Assembly: GCA_963921255.3 (NCBI GenBank)
Contig: CAWUEW020000003.1
Span: 682,001-746,000 of the forward strand
Direction: 5' to 3'
Length of the DNA: 64,000 bases
Source of the DNA: JANSYL01 sp963921255
GTDB lineage: Bacteria; Pseudomonadota; Alphaproteobacteria; Rhodobacterales; Rhodobacteraceae
This document shows, piece after piece, positions 46,292 through 55,690 of the stretch. The notes beneath the pieces are model-generated. The model did no database searches. It was not told the DNA's origin and saw only the letters and a program-made list of their open reading frames with translations. The position numbers and the translations under genes were made by a program. Each line of letters opens with the position of its first letter. Positions within the stretch are counted from its first letter, which is position 1.

Positions 46292-47172
46292 TGAGACACC
46301 TCCCAAAGGGGGCGTGCGCCGATGTCCATCACCACCTTGGTTACATGCCAACGCCCAAGGTTGGCGGTAAACAACTCATCACCGCGGAAGGCGATGTTCG
46401 TCGGGTGACAGAACATGTGGGCCGTCGTGTCCTCGATCAGAACGTCACAGCGCGAGCCATCCCTCGAAATCCGCAAAAGGCGTGAGGGCTCGTAACAGCC
46501 CACAATTAAGTTTCCTTCGGCGTCAAATGCGATGCCGTCCGGAAGCCCCGGTAGGTCCGTCGCAAATGGTACCGCTTCTCCTGCGCTTCCGTCAGATAGG
46601 ATCGGGATACGCGTGATCGAGGGCGCGAAGGTCTCGCATACGTAGATCGCATCCTCACCGCTCCGCATGGCGAGGCCGTTAGCGAAGTTCAGGTTGCCGT
46701 CGAACCAGAGCCTGCCGTGACCGGTGGCAAGATCGTAGGCCCAGATACCAGGGCCGGGTGTGCCGGAGGCGTGGCTGTCGGACACCAGAAGGCGGCCACG
46801 AGCGCCGTCGACGAGCGGAAAGTTCGGGATCACGATTCCAGGTTCGGTGAAGCGGGTCAGAGCGCGGGAGCCAAGGTCGAGGCGAAAGACCGCCGCGTGT
46901 TTCAGATCGCACAGATAGAGCGCTCGGTCGCCGTCAAAGGCGAGGCCGAGGGCAAATCCACCCGTCGAGGCCACTCGCTCAATCGTCGATCCATCCGGCG
47001 CGATCCGGCAGATGTCGCCGTCCTGATTGCCGACCCAGATCCATCCATCCGGGCCGACCGCGACCCCTTCGGGATGGCTGAGTTTCGGATCGCTGAATAT
47101 GCCGTCAAAAAACACCTCCGCCTGCTCCAGAGGCAGAAGGATTTTCTCAGCACTGGCGAAGCGAAAGCTCAT
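46288..47172 (-). CDS. SMP-30/gluconolactonase-family protein
   Basis: The likely start is ATG 47172 (MSFRFASAEKILLP); an ATG at 47202 would overlap the ATPase gene by 29 nt. The beta-propeller repeats are clear: SHPEGVAVGPDGWIWVGNQDG, GFALGLAFDGDRALYLCD, NFANGLAMRSGEDAIYVCET, LPDGIAFDAEGNLIVGCYEPSRL. Metal-ligand residues (the Glu of HPEGV, the Asn of NFANG and the Asp of LPDG) are present. These enzymes hydrolyse sugar lactones in the cytoplasm, following oxidation of a sugar by a dehydrogenase, here probably the SDR at 49329. Confidence 0.9.
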   Translation of the reverse strand: MSFRFASAEKILLPLEQAEVFFDGIFSDPKLSHPEGVAVGPDGWIWVGNQDGDICRIAPDGSTIERVASTGGFALGLAFDGDRALYLCDLKHAAVFRLDLGSRALTRFTEPGIVIPNFPLVDGARGRLLVSDSHASGTPGPGIWAYDLATGHGRLWFDGNLNFANGLAMRSGEDAIYVCETFAPSITRIPILSDGSAGEAVPFATDLPGLPDGIAFDAEGNLIVGCYEPSRLLRISRDGSRCDVLIEDTTAHMFCHPTNIAFRGDELFTANLGRWHVTKVVMDIGARPLWEVSQ

Positions 47173-47173
47173 G

Positions 47174-48223
47174 TCAGCCGCGCCTTTCCCCGCTTTGGCC
47201 ATCGAACACGTGCAGCTTTGCCCGGTCGAGTGTCAGTGAAACGGGCGCGTCCATCTCAAGCCCACCTTCGGGGCCGACCTTGACAGCGATGAGGGTCGCG
47301 CCCACCCGTACATTCAGCAGCGTGCTGTCGCCCAGAAGCTCCGAGGAGTAGACCACTCCATCGATCTCACCTGCGCCGGTTCCGACGACCCGCAGGTCTT
47401 CGGGGCGAATACCGATAGTGGCGGCACCGTCGGGGTGCTCAGGAAGATCCAGCGTTCCTGTTGCGTGCTGGAAGGTTCCGCCTGAGACCAATCCCTCGAT
47501 CATGTTCATCGGCGGCGACCCAATGAAGCCCGCAACGAAGGTGTTCGTGGGGCGGGCGTAGATCTCGGCCGGGGACCCCACTTGCTGGATCTTGGCGTCG
47601 TTCAGGATCACGATCCGGTCTGCAAGCGTCATGGCCTCCACCTGATCGTGGGTGACGTAGATCGTCGTGGTCGCAAGTTCTTTCTGGAGGTGACGTAGCT
47701 CCGCACGCATGACCGTCCGAAGCTTGGCGTCGAGGTTCGAAAGGGGTTCATCCATCAGGAACAGTTGAGGCGTCCGCACGATGGCACGGGCCAGCGCCAC
47801 GCGCTGTCGCTGGCCACCCGAAAGTTCGCCTGGGCGGCGCGCGAGGAGATGCTCCATCTCGACTTTCGCCGCCGCCGCACGGACCCGTTCGACGCGTTCG
47901 GACTTGGGCAGCTTGGCAATCTTTAGTGGGTAGCCGATGTTCTCGGCGACCTTCATGTGGGGGTAGAGCGCGTAGTTCTGGAACACCATCGCTAGATCAC
48001 GGTCCCGCGCAGGCACGTCATTTACCTTGCGCTCGCCGATCACGATTTCGCCGGAGGTCGGTTCCTCGAGCCCGGCAATCAAGCGCATGGTGGTCGACTT
48101 CCCGCAACCCGAAGGCCCAAGCAGGACGAGGAATTCGCCGTCCTCAATCGATAGGTTCAGCCGTTCAAGTGCGGTGAAATCACCAAACGTCTTGTGGAGG
48201 TCGCGTAGTTCAACGGCAGCCAT
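47174..48223 (-). CDS. Sugar ABC transporter ATP-binding protein (MalK/UgpC type)
   Basis: The 349-residue protein has Walker A (GPSGCGKST, residues 36-44), Q-loop (VFQNYALYPHM), signature LSGGQRQRVALARAI, Walker B (LFLMDEPLSNLD) and H-loop (VTHDQVEA). A C-terminal TOBE/OB region (IGIRPEDLRVVG...) is typical of the CUT1 carbohydrate importers. It powers the permease pair at 50870 and 51694. It is separated from them by three enzyme genes within the same operon. Confidence 0.95.
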   Translation of the reverse strand: MAAVELRDLHKTFGDFTALERLNLSIEDGEFLVLLGPSGCGKSTTMRLIAGLEEPTSGEIVIGERKVNDVPARDRDLAMVFQNYALYPHMKVAENIGYPLKIAKLPKSERVERVRAAAAKVEMEHLLARRPGELSGGQRQRVALARAIVRTPQLFLMDEPLSNLDAKLRTVMRAELRHLQKELATTTIYVTHDQVEAMTLADRIVILNDAKIQQVGSPAEIYARPTNTFVAGFIGSPPMNMIEGLVSGGTFQHATGTLDLPEHPDGAATIGIRPEDLRVVGTGAGEIDGVVYSSELLGDSTLLNVRVGATLIAVKVGPEGGLEMDAPVSLTLDRAKLHVFDGQSGERRG

Positions 48224-48226
48224 CGG

Positions 48227-49327
48227 TCATGCCTCCTTTGCGAAGAAGTCAGATGGGAACGGGAGGCTTCGAGCCTCGCCCTTGTCCCCGGTCAGGATGA
48301 GGTGATCTCCGAACAGGCGAATGTCGGTGACACGCGCCCATCCCTTGGGTCGTGCAATGGCGCCTGTGACATGGGCGATCCGGTGGGTCACAGCTGCGCC
48401 AAGCGGAACGCTTGTGGGTACGCCAAGATCCGAGATCTGATTGGGCGCCAACGCTGCGCGGTGTCCATTTACGCCGGCCGCGCAACCATCCTCGACCCCG
48501 AGCACGCCACGATGGTCCCCGTTCCAAGGCGGATAGTCGCGTCCGCCATTGGAGTGCCAAAGCATTGTGACCGGCAAAACAGAGGGATCTTTCACGAAGA
48601 AAACGATGTCATCTTCTTCTTCCCGGAGAACCGCAGCCCATCCGACCGAATTCTCTTCAGCCTCGACCAATATGACGAAGTCTTCGTGCGCATTGGCAAT
48701 GGGTAGCTGCGTCAAGTCGACAAAATCGCCCGCGGCCCCTGGCATATGGACCATGTCCTTCGCCAGAATACCGGATGCGAGCCGCGCACGACCCGGTTCC
48801 AATGGGTCGTCAGGAGTGACCGCGAACCGTTTTTCGGAACAGGTGAATCGTCCACCGCCCGCAAGGCGAACCATGGGGTGATGGGCCACCGTCAGTGCGC
48901 CTTTGCCGCCTTGTATCCAATGTTCTTGAAAAAGGAGCGGCGCGTCCTGCGAGAGGACGAGGGCTTTGCGGATCTTTGCTCCCATCACCAGTCGGTCCAG
49001 GTCAGCTTCGATGCGCGACTCGTTTTCTGTTTTGACCGTCCAGCTACTGTTGGCGCTCCAGCCGTGGGGTGGGGCGACTTCGATGTCGCTCATTCCGAAT
49101 GGGGCGCAGAAGAAATCCCCCGAAAGGTTGCGCTCCGCCGGAGCCAGATCTTCAGGCCAATCCGTAAAGGGATGCTCTACCCAAGGCGCTGTTGACAACG
49201 GTGAGATGTGCCGTCCGCCGTCGACTAACTCAAGCTGCCGGAGGTTTCCGACGCCAGTATCCAACGTCAGCGTACCGGTGCTACTCCGCGCGCTGACCCA
49301 TCTCGTATCCACGAAGCCGTCTTTCAT
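48227..49327 (-). CDS. Galactose-mutarotase-like carbohydrate-binding protein
   Basis: I choose ATG 49327, one base after the SDR stop; upstream frame extensions overlap the SDR. The 366 residues show a beta-sandwich pattern with a hexose mutarotase feel: NLRQLELVDGGRHISPLSTAPW, FFCAPFGMSDIEVAPPHGWSANSSW, GALTVAHHPMVRLAGGGRFTCSEKRF, VLGVEDGCAAG. The His and Glu pattern could serve epimerisation of a sugar anomer, but I cannot assign catalytic residues. The position between the SDR and ATPase genes fits processing of the imported sugar. Confidence 0.7.
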   Translation of the reverse strand: MKDGFVDTRWVSARSSTGTLTLDTGVGNLRQLELVDGGRHISPLSTAPWVEHPFTDWPEDLAPAERNLSGDFFCAPFGMSDIEVAPPHGWSANSSWTVKTENESRIEADLDRLVMGAKIRKALVLSQDAPLLFQEHWIQGGKGALTVAHHPMVRLAGGGRFTCSEKRFAVTPDDPLEPGRARLASGILAKDMVHMPGAAGDFVDLTQLPIANAHEDFVILVEAEENSVGWAAVLREEEDDIVFFVKDPSVLPVTMLWHSNGGRDYPPWNGDHRGVLGVEDGCAAGVNGHRAALAPNQISDLGVPTSVPLGAAVTHRIAHVTGAIARPKGWARVTDIRLFGDHLILTGDKGEARSLPFPSDFFAKEA

Positions 49328-49328
49328 C

Positions 49329-50096
49329 TTACGCGCCACGAATGGCGAGGCCGCCATCGACACGCAGGACTTCGCCTGTGACGAAAGAAGACCGTTCTGA
49401 GGCAAGGAACACCACCGCATCCGCGACCTCAGCAGGATAGCCGAAGCGCCCGATCGGGTGGGCGCGGTTCCATTCTTCCTTTAGCGATGCTCCGCCATCG
49501 CCCAGATTTGCGAAGATCTTCTCGTTCATCGGTGTCAAAATAGTGCCCGGTGCAACGGCATTGACGCGAATACCCGCAGGCGCAAGATCAAGCGCCGTCT
49601 GCACGGTCAACGCGTTGATGCCGCCCTTGGCCGCCGCGTACGCGGGCCACCCTTCGAAGGCGCGCAGACCCTGTACGGAGGACATATTAATGACGCTGCC
49701 GCCACCCCGCTGCCGCATCATAGGGACACAGGCCCGCATCCCGCGCCAGACACCCGATAGGTTGAGGTCTATCACCGCGGACCACCGATCCTCGTCGATT
49801 TCGTCAACCACGCCGTTGAGGGCGACAGCCGCATTGTTCACAAGAATGTCGATTCCGCCGAAGCGTGACTCCGCAAGGGCAGCCATCGCCAAAACCGAGG
49901 ACAGATCCCGCAAGTCGGTTTGGCTGAATATCGCAGAGGCGCCAATCGCTTTGGCGGCCGCTTGTCCTTCGGATGGGTCAATATCGGCCAGAACGACTTG
50001 TGCTCCCTCGGCAGCCAATCGCTCAGCGCAGGCCCGTCCGATACCCTGAGCCGCACCTGTGACGACGGCGACCTTGCCCTCTAGCTCCATGCTCAT
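49329..50096 (-). CDS. Short-chain dehydrogenase/reductase of the carbohydrate operon
   Basis: The classical SDR of 255 residues is complete: VVTGAAQGIGRAC, LADID (Asp at the end of strand 2, favouring NAD), VNNAAVA, NMSSVQG, YAAAKGG with Tyr and Lys, RVNAVAPGTILTPM, LRVDGGLAIRGA. The start overlaps the enoyl-CoA hydratase stop by 4 nt. In context it probably oxidises a sugar or sugar acid, giving a lactone for the SMP-30 enzyme. Confidence 0.93.
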   Translation of the reverse strand: MSMELEGKVAVVTGAAQGIGRACAERLAAEGAQVVLADIDPSEGQAAAKAIGASAIFSQTDLRDLSSVLAMAALAESRFGGIDILVNNAAVALNGVVDEIDEDRWSAVIDLNLSGVWRGMRACVPMMRQRGGGSVINMSSVQGLRAFEGWPAYAAAKGGINALTVQTALDLAPAGIRVNAVAPGTILTPMNEKIFANLGDGGASLKEEWNRAHPIGRFGYPAEVADAVVFLASERSSFVTGEVLRVDGGLAIRGA

Positions 50097-50866
50097 TGCC
50101 TCCCGAACTTCGGTTCACGCTTGTTCAGGAAGGCATCAATGCCTTCCTGACCATCCGCAGTTGAATAGAGGCGGAACAGGACTTCTTGTTCGTAGCTCTT
50201 GGCCGTCTCGATTGGCGCTTCCGCGCCCTCGCGCATCAGCCGCTTCATCTCGGCCTGCGCAAGGGGCGCGATCTTGAGGCACGCACGGGCGCGCTTGGCG
50301 ATGGCCAAATCGAGGTCATCGGTCACCTCTGTGGCAATTCCAAGTTCAAGGGCTCGCTGCCCAGACATGCGCCAGCCTGCAAGCATCAAATCTGAGGCTG
50401 CGTATTTGCCCACCGAACGCACCAGCCGCTGCGTTCCGCCACCACCGGGACTAAGACCCAACCGTCCCTCGGGCAGGCCAAACTGCGCGGCTTTGGCACA
50501 CAGAATGATGTCACAGCAGAGCGCAATCTCAAACCCACCGCCAAGGGCGAACCCGTCAATGGCGCAGATCACCGGTTTGGGAAGGCGTTCAAGCTTGTCG
50601 AACACCCGGCGGGAGTTCATCTGGTACGCGATGAACTCAGCGCGTTTATCGCCCTGATATTCAGCGATATCCGCACCGGCCACAAAGGCCTTTCCACCCG
50701 CCCCACGAAGAACAACCACTCGGACCTGTAGGTCCTCCGCGGCCGCGTCTAGTGCTGCGTCGAACTCGGCCATCAGCGGTGTCGACAATGCATTTAGCTT
50801 GTCTGGACGGTTGAACATCAACTGCCGGACACCGGGCATGAGGTCAGAAACTTCAATCAATGCCAT
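50093..50866 (-). CDS. Enoyl-CoA hydratase/isomerase (crotonase) family enzyme
   Basis: The 257-residue protein has both oxyanion-hole segments (GGKAFVAGADIAEYQ and IDGFALGGGFEIALCCD) and PEGRLGLSPGGGGTQRL with the catalytic Glu and a conserved Gly-rich turn. Only one of the two Glu residues of hydratases is obvious. It acts on CoA esters, which is unusual between sugar permease and dehydrogenase genes. With the CaiB protein it suggests a CoA-linked route in this operon. Confidence 0.92.
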   Translation of the reverse strand: MALIEVSDLMPGVRQLMFNRPDKLNALSTPLMAEFDAALDAAAEDLQVRVVVLRGAGGKAFVAGADIAEYQGDKRAEFIAYQMNSRRVFDKLERLPKPVICAIDGFALGGGFEIALCCDIILCAKAAQFGLPEGRLGLSPGGGGTQRLVRSVGKYAASDLMLAGWRMSGQRALELGIATEVTDDLDLAIAKRARACLKIAPLAQAEMKRLMREGAEAPIETAKSYEQEVLFRLYSTADGQEGIDAFLNKREPKFGRQ

Positions 50867-50869
50867 GGG

Positions 50870-51697
50870 TCAGCCTTTCACTGCGCCAGCTGTCAGGCCG
50901 GCGACGAAATAGCGTTGCAGGAAGAAGAAGACTGCGATTACCGGAACCGAGACCATCACGGAGGAAGCCATGAGTTCACCGTAGCGGATGCCATACTGCC
51001 CGATGAAATCGTTGAGCCCGACAGGCAACGTCCGCATTTCGCGCGTCGAGGTGAAGGAGAGAGCAAACAGGAACTCCTGCCACGTGACGATCAGCACGTA
51101 CACAGCCGTCGCGATGACGCCGGGGCGCGCCAGGGGTACCACGATGTCCCAGAAGACCCGCAAAGGTCCCGCGCCGTCGATAGCCGCCGCTTCCTCAAGT
51201 GAGATCGGCAGCTTCATTAAGAACCCACGCAACATCCAGATCGCCACTGGCAGTGTTACCGAGACATACGCAATGATAAGGCTGGTGTAGGTATTGAGCA
51301 GGTCAGCGGCGCGCATCATCCGATAGATCGGGATTATGATGGCCGAATGCGGGAACATCTGGGCTAGTAGCACCGCACTCATGAGCGCTGTAATGATCAG
51401 AAGCTGACCGCGTGTGAAGCTGTAGGCGGCCAGAAGTCCGAGCGTGACTGTGATGACCACCGAGGCGCCAGACACAATCAGCGAATTCATGAAGTACGTA
51501 CGAAACTCGGGCCGGAAGGCAGTGACGTAGTTGGCGAATGTTGGGTCGTCGGGCCAGAGGCGGGCCGGGATCGCAAAGGGTTCCGTAGGTGGCTTCAAGC
51601 TGACTGAGAACATCCAGAAGAAGGGTAGGAGCACGAAGATCGCTAGTAGGATCTGCGCCGCGATCAGGAGCGCACGGGTAGATGTCGTCTGTTTCAT
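50870..51697 (-). CDS. Sugar ABC transporter permease (MalG type)
   Basis: The 275-residue inner-membrane protein has six predicted helices and the permease EAA loop EEAAAIDGAGPLRVFWDIVVPLARPG. The N-terminus (LLIAAQILLAIFVLLPFFWMFSVSLKPPTEPF) is the typical MalG start. It overlaps the MalF-like gene by 4 nt and ends 3 nt before the enoyl-CoA hydratase gene. Confidence 0.95.
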   Translation of the reverse strand: MKQTTSTRALLIAAQILLAIFVLLPFFWMFSVSLKPPTEPFAIPARLWPDDPTFANYVTAFRPEFRTYFMNSLIVSGASVVITVTLGLLAAYSFTRGQLLIITALMSAVLLAQMFPHSAIIIPIYRMMRAADLLNTYTSLIIAYVSVTLPVAIWMLRGFLMKLPISLEEAAAIDGAGPLRVFWDIVVPLARPGVIATAVYVLIVTWQEFLFALSFTSTREMRTLPVGLNDFIGQYGIRYGELMASSVMVSVPVIAVFFFLQRYFVAGLTAGAVKG

Positions 51698-52581
51698 GCC
51701 GTGCGCCTCCGCCGGTTAGCCCCCAGCTGCACGATCACATAGAGCGCCACCAGAACCGCGAGCACCATGATCGACACGACACCGTAGGTCGCCGCCTCGC
51801 CAAAGCGGAATTGGCCGAACCCGGTTTCGTAGATTTGCGTCGGGAAGATGTGGGTCGCGTGCTGCGGTCCACCGCGCGTCATAACCCAGACGATGTCGAA
51901 GTAGTTGAAGGTCAGGATCAGGGTCAGAACAATATTCACGAGAACCACGTCGCGGATGGATGGAAGCGTGACATCGACAAGCCGTCGCCAAGGTCCTGCG
52001 CCATCGAGCGTGGCGGCCTCGAGCTGGCTGCGGTCGACGTTCTGAAGCGCTGCGAGATAGATTAGCATCGAAAAGGGGAAACCCTTCCAGACAGCGACGA
52101 AGATCACGGCGGCCATCGCTGTGTCGGGATTGGCAAGCCATGCGGCGTTGTCTTCGACGACACCGAGCTGGATCATCAGAGAGTTCACGAGGCCCAGTTG
52201 CGGGTCATACATGAAACGCCAGAGCAACCCTGTCACGACACCGGGTAGCACAAAAGGCATGAGCACGAGCGCGCGAGTCAGCCCTTGCATAGGCAGTCCC
52301 TGGTTCAAGAGCATCGCGGTGAAGAACCCGAGAATGTTCTGCAACGCCACCACTCCAAGAGTCCACACGATGGAATTCCAGAACACATCGCTAAAATGGC
52401 GGTCCGCGAAGACCCGTTCATAAACTGCGAGGCCGACATATTGTGGCTCGGGACTAATGAACGAGGTGTCGTAAAGGCTCTCGATTACCGTGCCGACCAT
52501 GGGCCAATAGAGAAAAAGGCCAAGCAGGATCAGGGATGGGCCGAGGAACAGCCAGATAAGCCAGCGGTCTTTGCGGGTCAT
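51694..52581 (-). CDS. Sugar ABC transporter permease (MalF type)
   Basis: The 295-residue membrane protein starts WLIWLFLGPSLILLGLFLYWPMVGTVIESLYD. Its EAA loop is RSQLEAATLDGAGPWRRLVDVTLPSI. It pairs with the MalG-type permease to form the channel of the importer. The gene starts 77 nt after the binding-protein stop. Confidence 0.95.
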   Translation of the reverse strand: MTRKDRWLIWLFLGPSLILLGLFLYWPMVGTVIESLYDTSFISPEPQYVGLAVYERVFADRHFSDVFWNSIVWTLGVVALQNILGFFTAMLLNQGLPMQGLTRALVLMPFVLPGVVTGLLWRFMYDPQLGLVNSLMIQLGVVEDNAAWLANPDTAMAAVIFVAVWKGFPFSMLIYLAALQNVDRSQLEAATLDGAGPWRRLVDVTLPSIRDVVLVNIVLTLILTFNYFDIVWVMTRGGPQHATHIFPTQIYETGFGQFRFGEAATYGVVSIMVLAVLVALYVIVQLGANRRRRTA

Positions 52582-52657
52582 GGGGTGCCGTCTCGCGAAA
52601 ACGCTTTAGAGGTAGGGCGCGACGGGCTTATGTCCCGCCACGCCCAGGGGGAGGGCC

Positions 52658-53872
52658 TTACATCAACCCGTCGATGATCTCGCAGGCCTCATCCGCAGCG
52701 GCCTGCACGTCGGCGCCCGAAAAGACGTCCTGGTAGAGCGTCATCTGAGCATCAGCCACTTCCAGATAGCGGGCGGATAGCGGCCGCGCCTGCGCATTGC
52801 CAAGATGCTCCATGATCTCTGCCGGGCCGACACGGTTTTCGGCAAGGAAAGCCTCTGCCGCTGCCATGTTCGCTGGGATGAGGTCGACCACATCGCCATT
52901 GACGTCCTCTCGAACCATGAATTCGATGAACTTCCATGCCGCTTCTTGATGCTCGGAGGATTCAAATACGGCAAGGTTCCAGCCACCGAACGTGCCCACC
53001 GGAGTCATGCCTTCCGGCGCGGTGCCGTTCACGAAGCCCCAGTCGATGTCGGAAGACTGCAGTGTCGGCTGTTCAAGTGCGGGCCAGAACTCGATCGCGA
53101 GCGAACCGTTTAAGAAAAGCTCTCGCATGGTACCAGAGTTGGCGTTCAGGATGCCGTCAGGTGCGTACTGCGCGAGGTCTTGAAGGTAGGTCATCGCCTC
53201 AACTGCGGGCGCTTCGTTCAAGGCGCAGGAACCGTCCGAGCCCAGGACCGCACCGCCGTTTGAGAAGATAAAGGAGTTCACGACGACCACCGTGTCCTCA
53301 CCGCGATGCCCGAAGAGGCCGACGCCAAATTGGCCGTCGCTGGTAAGCGCTTCGGCCGCCGCGCGCAAACCTTCAAAGGTCGAGATTGAAGCCGGGTCGA
53401 TGCCTGCGGCCTCGAAGAGCGCGTTGTTGTAGAAACTGAACTGCCAGACGTCGACGTTGAAGGGCATGCCGTAGAGCGCACCGTCCACGACCGCACTGTC
53501 CCATGCTCCACCAAAGAACTGGTCTCGGCTCAGGCCCGACGCGGCGGCCATGTCGGTCATGTCCATCACGGCACCGGCCTGCGCAAAGGCACCAACCCAG
53601 ATTTGGTCGAGAGTCGCGATGTCAGGCGCATTTCCGCCCTGAACTGCAGTCAGTAAGCGCTGCTGGTATTCGGGGTAGGGAATGGTCGTAACTTCCACGG
53701 CAATATCAGGGTTTTCCGCCATGAAGCGGTCGACCGCCTCCTGCTGGAACTGCGACAGGCCGCTTTCGGTCTGCTGATTGTCCCAGAACTGGAGCGTGAT
53801 TTCCTGAGCGGATACGGCACTGGACAGCGAGATGGCCCCGGCCGACACAGTTGCAAACAGCGATTTCTTCAT
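52658..53872 (-). CDS. Extracellular sugar-binding protein of the ABC transporter
   Basis: The 404-residue protein has a signal peptide (MKSLFATVSAGAISLSSAVSA-QE; the first Lys is doubled) and family 1 motifs: ITLQFWDNQQTESG, VEVTTIPYPEYQQRLLTAVQGGNAPDIATLDQIWVG, YGMPFNVDVWQFSFYNN. GGGAGGAAG precedes ATG 53872. It captures the substrate in the periplasm and lies directly after the regulator gene. The substrate is unknown, but the fold class favours mono- or oligosaccharides or glycosides. Confidence 0.94.
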   Translation of the reverse strand: MKKSLFATVSAGAISLSSAVSAQEITLQFWDNQQTESGLSQFQQEAVDRFMAENPDIAVEVTTIPYPEYQQRLLTAVQGGNAPDIATLDQIWVGAFAQAGAVMDMTDMAAASGLSRDQFFGGAWDSAVVDGALYGMPFNVDVWQFSFYNNALFEAAGIDPASISTFEGLRAAAEALTSDGQFGVGLFGHRGEDTVVVVNSFIFSNGGAVLGSDGSCALNEAPAVEAMTYLQDLAQYAPDGILNANSGTMRELFLNGSLAIEFWPALEQPTLQSSDIDWGFVNGTAPEGMTPVGTFGGWNLAVFESSEHQEAAWKFIEFMVREDVNGDVVDLIPANMAAAEAFLAENRVGPAEIMEHLGNAQARPLSARYLEVADAQMTLYQDVFSGADVQAAADEACEIIDGLM

Positions 53873-53902
53873 GACTTCCTCCCTTAAGGATCTGGTTTCA
53901 TG

Positions 53903-55666
53903 TCAAGGTGTCCCGGCGATCAACTCCTCTGCTCCGGGACCCTGCGGTATCTCGTCTGCCGCCTCACCTGCGATCAGAACGTCGATGCCTGCAGCTCTGA
54001 GCCTTTGACGGTCGGCAGGCAGCGCGCCGTCATCGGTAATGACTTCGTGGATCTCACCCGGGCGGGCGATACGGTGGTTAGCGTCGGCACCAATGCCGGT
54101 ATGATCGGCCAGAACGATCGTGCGCCGTGCGGCATGGACAAAGCGCAAATTGGCTAGCGCCAAACGCTCATCGACCGCCGACACACCGAAATCGGGCGAT
54201 ACACCCGCGACCGACAAAAAACAGAGGTCTGCCCGCATCCGTTCAAACAGGGATCCGAGACTCGGTCCGACAAGGCAGCGATCCGCTTTCTGGTATTCGC
54301 CGCTGGTTAGAATCACCTTCAGACCAGGAACATCCTCAAGGCGAAACAGCACGTCGAGTGCGTTCGTGATGACAGTCACGCCCTCCAGGCTTTCGGGCAT
54401 ATCAGCGGCCCGATTGCGCAGAGAGTCCGCCAGGCAAAGGGTCGCTTCGCCCTCTCCGACGATCACGGTCTGACCGGCTTGAATCCGTTCTATTGCCGTT
54501 TCCGCGATTTCAGCGCGCAGTCGGGAGATCTCGGCGGCGATACCCTTGTGCGGCGGTGAAACGCGGAATTGAAACCCGTATTCGTCTGCGCGGGCGGCCA
54601 TTGCTTGCATCATGACCCTGTACCAATCATGAGCAGGGTAGTGGGGCATGAAGCCGATGCAGCCACGCTGTGCGGCGATGGGACGGTTGCCTGTGAATGC
54701 GGCCCGCATTTCGGTTCGCAGGTGCCAGCTGCCGTCCTCGGCCTCGGCGTAGTAGTCAGCTGCGTTCGCCGGTGTCAGGATTGCATGAGGCGTGATCGCG
54801 GCTTCTGGCAAAGGCCGTCCTGCGAGCGCATCGGCAAGCAGATCTATCCCAATCGCTCCGACCACATCAGGGAAGAAGGCGGCGACCGCGCGAAGCGGGC
54901 CGGGTTGTGACAGGCGCCCTACGAAGTCAGGGCTTTCGCCGCCGGTGGAGTAGACCTGCACGGGTGTTCTCGTGCGTTCGGCCGCCTCAATCCCGGCCAG
55001 TGCGGAGTGATCATTAACGCCGAAAACCACGGCAATCTCGGGGTTCGATTTAAACGCGTCCAACGCAACGCGAAGGGCCTTGCGAAAGCTCCCTTGGCCG
55101 TTCACGCGTACAATCTCAGGCATTTGCTCCGCGGCTTCCCTCAGCCCGACCTCGAACCCGTCGGCGCGGGCCCGTGTATTTGCCAGCTCTGGCTGACAGA
55201 TCATGAGGACCACTGCGCCTTTGTGCGCTAGCGAACGCGCAGCCTCACGCCCGAGCTCAATACCGGCCTTGCGATTATCGGGTCCGAGGTAGATGCCACC
55301 GTTTTGCGCGGCGGATTCAGCGAGGAACGGAATTCCCGTGCGGGTGATTTGCCGTCTGAGCGCGTCCGCGCCGCGGCCGGAAATGGGGGGTAGAATAACG
55401 CCGTCGAGCCCATCGAGTTCCGAGGTCATCTCGTCACTTGTGACAAGTTGCGGGCGCCGGCGCGCCATCTGCAAGACCGCTGCATCGGGCAAAACCGCCC
55501 CACCATGGGTACGCTTTAGGGAACCTGCCTCTGCGAGTTCCGCTATATCACGCCGCAGTGTCACTCGGGATACGTCAGGCAGCAAGCGGGCCAGTTCGGC
55601 GAGCTCAATTGAACCTTCTACCTGAAGGATCGACAGGATGCGCTTTTGACGACTGAGCTTTAGCAT
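53903..55666 (-). CDS. DeoR-type regulator with internal periplasmic-binding-protein-like domain
   Basis: ATG 55666 has GAGGAGGAACA just upstream. The 587-residue protein begins with a DeoR HTH (LSRQKRILSILQVEGSIELAELARLLPDVSRVTLRRDIAELAEAGSLKRTHGGAV, residues 3-58). Residues of about 85-390 read like a LacI/ribose-binding-type sensor (GIYLGPDNRKAGIELGREAARSLA, ALDAFKSNPEIAVVFGVNDHSALAGIEAAERT). Residues of about 410-575 form the DeoR C-terminal sugar-phosphate domain (VIVGEGEATLCLADSL, LTSGEYQKADRCLVGP, VAGVSPDFGVSAVDE). DeoR proteins are usually about 250 residues, so a second ligand domain has been inserted between the two halves. It probably controls its own operon and the divergent kinase. 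Confidence 0.9.
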   Translation of the reverse strand: MLKLSRQKRILSILQVEGSIELAELARLLPDVSRVTLRRDIAELAEAGSLKRTHGGAVLPDAAVLQMARRRPQLVTSDEMTSELDGLDGVILPPISGRGADALRRQITRTGIPFLAESAAQNGGIYLGPDNRKAGIELGREAARSLAHKGAVVLMICQPELANTRARADGFEVGLREAAEQMPEIVRVNGQGSFRKALRVALDAFKSNPEIAVVFGVNDHSALAGIEAAERTRTPVQVYSTGGESPDFVGRLSQPGPLRAVAAFFPDVVGAIGIDLLADALAGRPLPEAAITPHAILTPANAADYYAEAEDGSWHLRTEMRAAFTGNRPIAAQRGCIGFMPHYPAHDWYRVMMQAMAARADEYGFQFRVSPPHKGIAAEISRLRAEIAETAIERIQAGQTVIVGEGEATLCLADSLRNRAADMPESLEGVTVITNALDVLFRLEDVPGLKVILTSGEYQKADRCLVGPSLGSLFERMRADLCFLSVAGVSPDFGVSAVDERLALANLRFVHAARRTIVLADHTGIGADANHRIARPGEIHEVITDDGALPADRQRLRAAGIDVLIAGEAADEIPQGPGAEELIAGTP

Positions 55667-55690
55667 TGTTCCTCCTCGGGTCTTGATATG

